In this document: positions 25,461 through 30,986 of the stretch, piece by piece
Position numbering within the stretch: the first letter of the stretch is position 1
How the letters are laid out: the number at the start of each line of letters is the position of its first letter
Source: CAWEHT01 sp963808455
Lineage (GTDB): Bacteria > Chloroflexota > Anaerolineae > CG2-30-64-16
Assembly: GCA_963808455.1 (NCBI GenBank)
Contig: CAWEHT010000261.1
Location: forward strand, 1-30,986
Direction: 5' to 3'
DNA: 30,986 nt
Made by a program: the position numbers and the translations under genes
Notes under the pieces: model-generated
Database searches by the model: none
The model's input: only the letters and a program-made list of their open reading frames with translations
What the model was told of the DNA's origin: nothing

Positions 25461-26651
25461 ATGAAGGCATCCATCTTCACCCTGGCCGTGCACGCCGGCG
25501 AACGCGCGCCCCGTCCCCGGTTCACACCCGTCGCCACTCCGATCCATCCCAGTGTCAGTTATGTTTATGAGGATGTCGAAACGCTTGACGGCATCTTCGC
25601 CGGTGCCGAGAGCGGCCCCGTGTATAGCCGGTACGGCAACCCCACCAATGAGGCGCTGGAGCAGGCCGTCGCGACGCTGGAGGGCAGCGAAGCGGCCATG
25701 AGCTTTAGCTCCGGTATGGCGGCCATCCATGCCGTGCTTCTCGCTGCAGGCGTGGGGGCCGGCAAGACGGTTGTGGCGGCCCATGACGTCTATGGCGCGA
25801 CCTATGCGCTCCTGAAAGATCTCTTCACACGGCAGGGGGTCGTCACGCACTTCGTCAACGTCGCCGACGTCGAGGGCGTCCAGGAGACGATCGCCCGCAC
25901 ACAACCGGTGGCCGTGCTCGTCGAGACCATTTCCAACCCGCTGCTCAAAGTGGCCGACCTGCCGCGTCTGGCGCAAGCGTCCCATGCCAGCGGCGCGGCT
26001 TTGATCGTGGACAACACCTTCGCCAGCCCATTCTTGTGCCGGCCCATCGCCATGGGCGCGGACTACGCCGTGCACAGCGCGACCAAGTACCTGGGTGGGC
26101 ATGGCGACGTGCTGGGCGGGGTCGTGGCGACCAGCGCCGCACGTCGCGCCCAACTCTTCGAAACGGTCAAGATGACCGGCGGCAACCTGGGGCCGCAGGA
26201 GGCCTGGCTGGTGCTGCGCGGTCTGAAAACGCTGCCCCTGCGCATGGAACGGCAATGCGCCAACGCCCGGCACATTGCCGGCTGGCTGGACGGCCACGGG
26301 CGGATCAGCCGGGTCAACTTCCCGGGGCTACCTCAGCACCCGCAGCACGCTCTGGCCGCACGCCTGCTCGACGGCGGATACTTTGGAGCGATGATCAGCT
26401 TCGACCTGCAACACGGGGATCGCGCCCAGGCCTTTCGTTTCATGAACGCGCTCCGATTGGTGCTGGCTGCGACGACGCTGGGCGACGTCTATTCTCTGGC
26501 ATTGTATCCGGCCGGCACGTCGCACCGGGCGCTCGACGCCGACACGCGCCGCAAGATCGGCATCGGCGATGGATTGGTGCGCCTGTCGGTGGGCATCGAG
26601 GCGCCGGAAGACATCATCGCCGACCTGGACCAGGCGTTGGAGGACGGTTGA
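25461..26651 (+). CDS. Cystathionine gamma-synthase/lyase-type PLP enzyme
   Basis: A 396-residue member of the Cys/Met metabolism PLP family (fold type I). Landmarks: YSRYGNPTNEALE (phosphate-binding Tyr/Arg from the neighbouring subunit), SFSSGMAAIHAVLLAAGVG, ETISNPLLKVADL, VDNTFASPFLCRP, and the PLP-lysine motif HSATKYLGGHGDVLGG, followed by SHRALDADTRRKIGIGDGLVRLSVGIE. Family members act as cystathionine gamma-synthase, cystathionine lyases, methionine gamma-lyase or O-acetylhomoserine sulfhydrylase. Sequence by eye does not decide between them; the VKMTGGNLGPQEAW stretch suits gamma-synthase/lyase-like members. The ATG at 25461 lacks a close RBS. The frame is intact. It stands alone, after the tRNA terminator and convergent with the ubiB-like gene. 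Confidence 0.92.
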   Translation: MKASIFTLAVHAGERAPRPRFTPVATPIHPSVSYVYEDVETLDGIFAGAESGPVYSRYGNPTNEALEQAVATLEGSEAAMSFSSGMAAIHAVLLAAGVGAGKTVVAAHDVYGATYALLKDLFTRQGVVTHFVNVADVEGVQETIARTQPVAVLVETISNPLLKVADLPRLAQASHASGAALIVDNTFASPFLCRPIAMGADYAVHSATKYLGGHGDVLGGVVATSAARRAQLFETVKMTGGNLGPQEAWLVLRGLKTLPLRMERQCANARHIAGWLDGHGRISRVNFPGLPQHPQHALAARLLDGGYFGAMISFDLQHGDRAQAFRFMNALRLVLAATTLGDVYSLALYPAGTSHRALDADTRRKIGIGDGLVRLSVGIEAPEDIIADLDQALEDG

Positions 26652-26671
26652 GCGAGCAGCCACTAAGGGGC

Positions 26672-26712
26672 AGGGAGTAGATAACCCTCCAGCAACCTAT
26701 TCCCTACTCCCT
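26672..26712. terminator. Possible bidirectional terminator between convergent genes
   Basis: AGGGAGTAG (26672-26680) and CTACTCCCT (26704-26712) form a perfect 9-bp inverted repeat around a 23-nt loop, between the PLP-enzyme stop and the ubiB-like stop. There is no T-run on either strand, so termination is uncertain. Confidence 0.35.
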
Positions 26713-26714
26713 CG

Positions 26715-28388
26715 TTACCGGCGGGGCCGGCGATAAGAACGCAGGATGGCTGCGCCGAACCAGACGGAGAAAGCCGCCGAAACGAGGAAGCCAAGGACGA
26801 CCAGGACACGGGCCAACAAGTTGCCGCCGGTGTGTGGGATGAGAAAGGCGAGGGCCAATGTGAGGCCCGCAATCAGAACGGACAAGGATAGGCGGGTCAC
26901 CAGCTGATCCACGATTGCCAGGAACTCGGCGGACTCCTTGATATGGAACGTGAAGAATTCCCCACGTTCGGCCTGCTGTAACATGCGGCTGGCCGCGCGG
27001 CAAGAGGCCGGCGACGTCGCCCCACTCCGTGCCCCAGCGCAGGACGGACTGGCGCCAGGTGCCGCGGTCGGGCAGGATGAGACGCCAGAACAGCCGGCGG
27101 ACGAGAGGCTCGGAGATTCTCGAAGATGTCAAAGCCGGGATCGAGCTGCAAGCCCACGCCTTCCATCATCTGAAACGTCTTGGCAAGCAGCCAGAGGTCG
27201 GTGGGCAGATGCAACTGGTGGCGAAAGGCGATCGGCATCAAGTCAGCGATGACGTCGCCGGCGCGGATGTCTTTGAGCGGCACACCGCGGTACTTGTTGA
27301 GCATGCGGCCGATATCGCTGGCCAGGGCGCGCCGGTGGATGTCCTCCTCGGCAGCCCCCATGCGCACCAGCTGGTCAACCACGCCTTCGGTGTCGAAGCC
27401 AATCGCAGAGACGTAGAGGCGGATGAGGTCCAACCGCATGCGATTGTCCACAAAACCGACCATGCCGTAATCCATCAGCCCAATCACTTCTTCGGGAAGC
27501 ACCAGGAAGTTGCCGGGATGCGGATCAGCGTGAAAGAAGCCGTCTTCCAGCACTTCCTTGACCACCATCGTGGCAGCATTGAGCGCAATCTGATGCCGGT
27601 CGAGCCCCGCAGCATCCAGCGCCAGGATGTCATCGATCTTGATGCCACGAATGCGCTCCATCACGAGCACGCGGCGCGTGCTGTGGTCCCAGTGGACGCG
27701 AGGCACGTAGACGATCTTCTCGTCGGCGAAACTCGCGCGGAAGCGATCGGCGTTACGGGCCTCACGCCGGTAGTCGAGCTCGGCGCGCATGGTGGCCGCG
27801 AACTGATCGACGATGGCCGGCAGGTCGTAGAATCTGGGACAAAGGCGTGTATTGGGCGCCCGAAGCCAGCTCCGCAAGGATGGCAAGATCGAGATTGATC
27901 ACGCGGAGGATATTGGAACGCTGGACCTTGACCACGACGTCCGCGCCGTCGTGAAGAGTCGCCGCGTGCACCTGGGCCAGCGAAGCAGCGGCGAGCGGCT
28001 GCTGGTCGATGCTGGCAAATACCTCCGCCAAAGGCCGGCCGAACTCCTTCTCCAAGACCTGGCAAACCTCAGCCCACGGCTCAGGGGGCACGGAATCTTG
28101 CAACAGCGAGAGCTCTTCAATGTAAGGGGGCGGCAGCAAATCGGGGCGGGTGCTTAGCACCTGGCCGAGCTTGACGAAGGTAGGGCCGAGCTCCTCGAGC
28201 GCCAGGCGAAAATGCCTGGCCAGCTCGTCCTCGGGAAACCGGATAGGCTCGACTGATGTGCGGCCGAACCGCCGGCGCATGGCGGGCTGCAGTCGCTGGA
28301 AGGCGAAGCCGAACCCATGACGCACAAAGGTTGAGACGATCTGGCGATAACGCTTCAGGTGCCCGAGCGGATTCAGACTGATGACCAT
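26715..28388 (-). CDS. ABC1/UbiB-family atypical protein kinase-like membrane protein (3 frameshifts)
   Basis: About 557 residues. Family motifs in order: LGPTFVKLGQVLSTRPDLLP (KxGQ helix), AAASLAQVHAATL (Ala-rich loop), ADVVVKVQR (VAVK-like lysine), YRREARNADRF, RVLVMERIRG, catalytic EDGFFHADPHPGNFLV, and GLMDYGMVGFV (DFG equivalent). The C-terminus has two hydrophobic helices (LSLSVLIAGLTLALAFLIP and LLARVLVVLGFLVSAAFSVW), as in membrane-anchored UbiB/ADCK proteins that support quinone or isoprenoid-lipid metabolism. The frame shifts near 27856 (CCC run), 27113 and 27000. The start ATG at 28388 has a weak RBS; a promoter is visible at 28421-28449. No ubiquinone-synthesis neighbours are seen, so the target lipid is unknown. 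Confidence 0.9.
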
Positions 28389-28420
28389 GCGTTGGTTGCC
28401 CCATCGAAGGATGCGAGCGC

Positions 28421-28449
28421 ATTGTCAATCAGGCAAGGCCCAAAGTCAA
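28421..28449 (-). promoter_or_regulatory. Promoter of the ubiB-like gene
   Basis: Minus strand -35 TTGACT (28444-28449), 17-bp spacer, -10 GACAAT (28421-28426). Predicted start near 28414, giving a short leader before the ATG at 28388. Confidence 0.45.
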
Positions 28450-28471
28450 GAAGCACGTATGGCACGATGGG

Positions 28472-29466
28472 TCAGCGCGCCCGTAAACGCGTCATGGAAA
28501 TGCTCACGACGATGAGCATGCTTCCCAGCAGAAAGACTCCGCCCACACCAAGGACGACCGGCTCGGTCGCCAAGACAGCGGGCGCGGGCGTGGGCGTGGC
28601 CGTCGGTCGAGCCCGTGTCGGGCTGCCGTTGGGTGCCGGCCCGAAGATGGCCGGGGCAGGGGTGGGCGACGGCGTATCTGTCGGGCGCGGCGTCGGGGTA
28701 AGCGTCACGGTCGCGGTCGGGGTATCGGTCGGGGTTGCCGTCTCCGTCGGCGTAAGCGTGAGGGTCGGCTGAATGGGGCTGGCCATGGGCGCGACAAATG
28801 TGGACAGGGGCTCCGGGCCGGTAGGGGTGGCGAGGACTGCCGGCGGCAGCGGTGTGTCCGTATCGGTAGGGACCAGAGTATCGGTCGGGGTGAGGGTGAC
28901 CGGCGTGGGCCAGGGAGTCTGCGTTGGCAGCGGCGTGTTCGTGAACTCGCGCGTCGCCGTCGGCGGTGGCGGCGGCGTGTTGCTAGGCGTCGGCCATGGC
29001 GTGTCAGTCGGCCACGGCGTGTCCGTCGGCCATTGTGTGTCTGTGGGCCACGGTGTGTCTGTAGGCACTTCTGTGTCTGAGGGTATCGGCGTCGGCGTCA
29101 GGCTGGGCACCGGCGTGCTGCTGGGCACCGGCGTGCTGGTTGGCCGCGTCGGCGTGCTGGTTGGCACCGGCGTGCTGGTTGGCCGCGTTGGCGTGCTGGT
29201 TGGCACCGGCGTGCTGGCCCGCGTTGTCGCGCTGGCGGGCACCGGCGTGCTGGCGCGCGTTGTCGCGCTGGCAGGCACCGGCGTGCTGCTGGGCGCGGCG
29301 GCAGCCCGCGATGGCGATGTGCTCGGTGACCGCCGGCCCGGCGGAGGCAGCGAAGGCGGGCGCGAAGACCTAATCCTGGCACACCCTGCACCTCGAGCCA
29401 GACCACACCGGCAACCAACACCACCATTGCCCAGCACAGAACGCGCAGCGCAACTCTCCTCCTCAT
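28472..29466 (-). CDS. Secreted Thr/Pro-rich repeat stalk protein with C-terminal membrane anchor (1 frameshift)
   Basis: About 331 residues. The N-terminus is a signal peptide or anchor (MRRRVALRVLCWAMVVLVAG). A long low-complexity region follows, made of Thr/Pro units such as STPVPTSTPTRPT and DTPWPTDTPWPT, typical of extended, often glycosylated bacterial cell-surface stalks. The C-terminus has a hydrophobic helix (VVLGVGGVFLLGSMLIVVSI) and a positive tail MTRLRAR, resembling a sorting or membrane-anchor signal. No canonical LPXTG is present; LATEP just before the helix is the nearest candidate. The signal peptide and repeats are in different frames; the shift is near 29368. A sortase gene lies 153 bp upstream. 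The start could be TTG 29469 or ATG 29466; no clear RBS, and the promoter lies so close that the mRNA may be leaderless. Confidence 0.72.
28988..29290. repeat. Tandem repeats in the stalk protein gene
   Basis: Two blocks. About 28988-29065 has four or more 18-bp units, such as GTGTCCGTCGGCCACGGC variants, encoding DTPWPT. About 29108-29290 has units starting CGGCGTGCTG that alternate 18 and 21 bp, then 36 bp, encoding STPVP-type repeats. All unit lengths are multiples of three, so copy-number changes keep the frame. Confidence 0.8.
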
Positions 29467-29475
29467 CAAGGATGA

Positions 29476-29503
29476 ACAATACCAAAAATCTCAAAAACGT
29501 CAA
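29476..29503 (-). promoter_or_regulatory. Promoter of the stalk protein gene
   Basis: Minus strand -35 TTGACG (29498-29503), 16-bp T-rich spacer, -10 TATTGT (29476-29481). The predicted start site falls at about 29469, on or next to the start codon. Confidence 0.45.
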
Positions 29504-29619
29504 GCCAGGCCGCGCCGGGACAGCAATTTCCCACGTGCTCGCAGTAGCATTCGCCATGTCCGGCGGCCCGGCCAGAAGGCCGGCCGACAGCCTGCCGGTG
29601 CTGCACTTGCACCTGGCGA

Positions 29620-30776
29620 TCACCGGCCCGCAACCTGAGCTTGGCCGATCGGTTGGGCCACCACGATCAGGCGATGCGTGTTTGACCAGGGCGGCCAGCA
29701 CGTCGTGAGGGTGAGCTGGGCGTAGTCGGTCGGGTCCATGAACCTGGCGTTGGTCAGGCGCTCGCCTAGCGGGATGCCTGAATCGAGCACCCGGTAGAAC
29801 GCCGTGATCACATAGTCGAAGCGCCGGCCGTCGGCGCCGTAGACCTGGATTTCGTGCCCCACCAGGATATCTGACTTGTTGACGTTCGCATCCACATTCT
29901 CGTACCCGGAGTAAGGCCAGGCCTGGCTGATGGCCATGAAGACCCGGCCATAGATGTTGTTATGGCCGGAAATGACCACGTTGCCTTGCTGGCCAAGCAG
30001 TGCGGTGTCGACCGCATGGCCGGCCGAATACTCAGGGACCTGCCACATCGATTGCGGGCCGGTCGCCGTATCTTCGACCGACCACGCCATATCCGTGACC
30101 GGCACATCGATGTTGAGGTCGGGGATCACCAGGCGCACCGGCTTCGTGGGAGGCGCTGCGGCGGGCGCGGGTACTGGTGCCTGCGTCGGCTGAGGGGCAC
30201 CGCGGGCGGTGCCTGCGTCGGCGTGAGCGGCACTGCGGTGGGGGCTTGCGTCGGCATGAGCGGCACTACGGCGGGGGCTTGCGTCGGCATGAGCGGCACT
30301 ACGGCGGGGGTCTGGGCCGGCTTGAGCGCCGCGGTCGCGGCCGGAACGACTGGCTCCGGATCCTTCGCTCCGGATGCCAGACCGAATTGGGTGGTCGAGC
30401 CCGCGGTCAGCCGGCCGGCAGGGCCGCGTACCTGCGCCGGCGCCGCGGCCGGCGGGGCGAGGGGTCTGGCAAGCGCCCGCGACGCCGCGGTGGGCGGGGC
30501 GGCCATCTCTCGGGAGGGCACAACCACCCCCGGCCGCAGGACAGCTGGCGTCGCTGTTGGGCCCGAGGAAGGCCCCGCGGGCGATGTTGCGGCGGGCGCC
30601 GCCTCCGCGATCGGCAGCGCCCTCATCGGCGGAACCCGCTCGGCACGCAGCCGATCGCGGAAGGCCAGGCCTTGCCACTGCTGCCAGCCCCAGGCGCCGC
30701 CTACGCCTGCCAACAACAACAGCCCTATGGCCAGGAAGCTATTGCCGAGAGTCTGCCGCCAATCACGTCGAAGCAT
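29620..30776 (-). CDS. Sortase with long Ala/Pro linker (1 frameshift)
   Basis: Membrane-anchored cysteine transpeptidase that would attach surface proteins. About 386 residues: short basic N-terminus and a transmembrane helix (SFLAIGLLLLAGVGGAWGW), a long Ala/Pro-rich linker that includes 11-residue repeats PLMPTQAPAVV, then the sortase domain with RLVIPDLNIDVPV, catalytic His in VVISGHNNIYG, catalytic Cys in LTLTTCWPPW and Arg in NTHRLIVVAQP. The frame shifts at 30190/30191 inside a degenerate copy of the 33-bp repeat; restoring the one base found in the other copies gives PLTPTQAPVPAPA and joins the halves exactly. ATG at 30776, RBS weak. The neighbouring stalk protein is its likely substrate. 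Class (D/E-like) is not decided. Confidence 0.9.
30180..30312. repeat. 33-bp tandem repeat in the sortase linker
   Basis: About four copies of a 33-bp unit (core GCGTCGGCATGAGCGGCACT); the two central copies are identical and the outer ones degenerate. Encodes PL(M/T)PTQAPAVV repeats. Confidence 0.8.
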
Positions 30777-30966
30777 ACCCGCTCAACTTCATCGCCAATT
30801 CACAATATTCTATGGTAAGATTATGCGTTAGGGGCCTGGTCGAATAAGCAATCCGGCTTCCGGATGAGCAGTGCAAGGAATCGTTGCGTTCGTCGTCCCT
30901 CCAGCCATTCGAGGGAGGCTAATAGCTGGCCAGTGCGCCTTCGTACCCTGGGAAGGGAGGTTCCGC

Positions 30967-30986
30967 ATGAGGTCCCCATCGCATTT
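30967..30986 (+). CDS. Possible start of a plus-strand gene cut by the window edge
   Basis: ATG at 30967 is preceded by a good RBS (GAAGGGAGG, six-base spacing) and reads MRSPSH before the edge. Only six codons are visible, so nothing can be said about its product. The 190 bp between this and the sortase start holds an ATCCGG-CTT-CCGGAT hairpin near 30850 and no other gene. Confidence 0.25.

Noticed and set aside
28988..29290. CRISPR array or minisatellite of non-coding type
   Set aside because: Units are 18-36 bp without unique spacers and stay in frame in a surface-protein gene.
28773..29708. Plus-strand Gly/Val-rich repeat frame opposite the stalk gene (GVLVGTGVLVG)
   Set aside because: It is the antisense reading of the Thr/Pro repeats; the minus frame has a signal peptide, stalk and membrane anchor and lies beside a sortase.

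Overview
The window is about 31 kb of high-GC bacterial DNA from an anaerobe that uses the Wood-Ljungdahl (reductive acetyl-CoA) pathway. A Chloroflexota (Anaerolineae-like) origin is my best guess. It rests on the bacterial-type acetyl-CoA synthase with its N-terminal domain, a RACo-type corrinoid activator, and a Thr/Pro-repeat surface stalk beside a sortase. It is inference, not proof. Nearly all metabolic genes are on the minus strand.

Layout, read in the minus-strand direction from about 24.5 kb down to 1. A promoter region with a palindromic operator (24502-24526) and a structured leader ending in an intrinsic terminator (24181-24500) precede a small Cys-rich ORF, an HMA-fold protein lacking its CxxC, and then cooS, acsB, acsD, acsC, nfnA, nfnB, a RACo-like activator, cooC and acsE. 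A terminator follows acsE. Next come a malic enzyme and a thioredoxin-reductase-like flavoprotein without the redox cysteines. A near-consensus promoter (7581-7610) then starts a second operon: CBS-ACT protein, a 1060-residue tandem HdrA, MvhD, and a second HdrA with a GltD/NfnB-like module inserted, which runs off the left edge.

The first operon supplies the carbonyl branch: CODH/ACS, the corrinoid iron-sulfur protein, its methyltransferase, reductive reactivation and nickel insertion. It also carries NfnAB, which couples NADH, NADPH and ferredoxin. The HdrA/MvhD genes look like a flavin-based electron-bifurcating module that would connect ferredoxin, NAD(P)H and another donor or acceptor. 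Its remaining partners are probably beyond the left edge.

Right of 24.5 kb on the plus strand lie a PNPOx-family flavoprotein, tRNA-Lys(UUU) with promoter and terminator, and a cystathionine gamma-synthase-type PLP enzyme. On the minus strand are a UbiB/ABC1-family protein, a Thr/Pro-rich membrane-anchored stalk protein and a sortase.

An important caveat: I count 24 apparent single-base frameshifts in otherwise well-conserved genes, many fixed by changing a homopolymer run by one base. I treat these as sequence errors, annotate each affected gene as one CDS spanning the shifts, and give approximate shift positions. No CRISPR array, insertion sequence, prophage or rRNA was seen.
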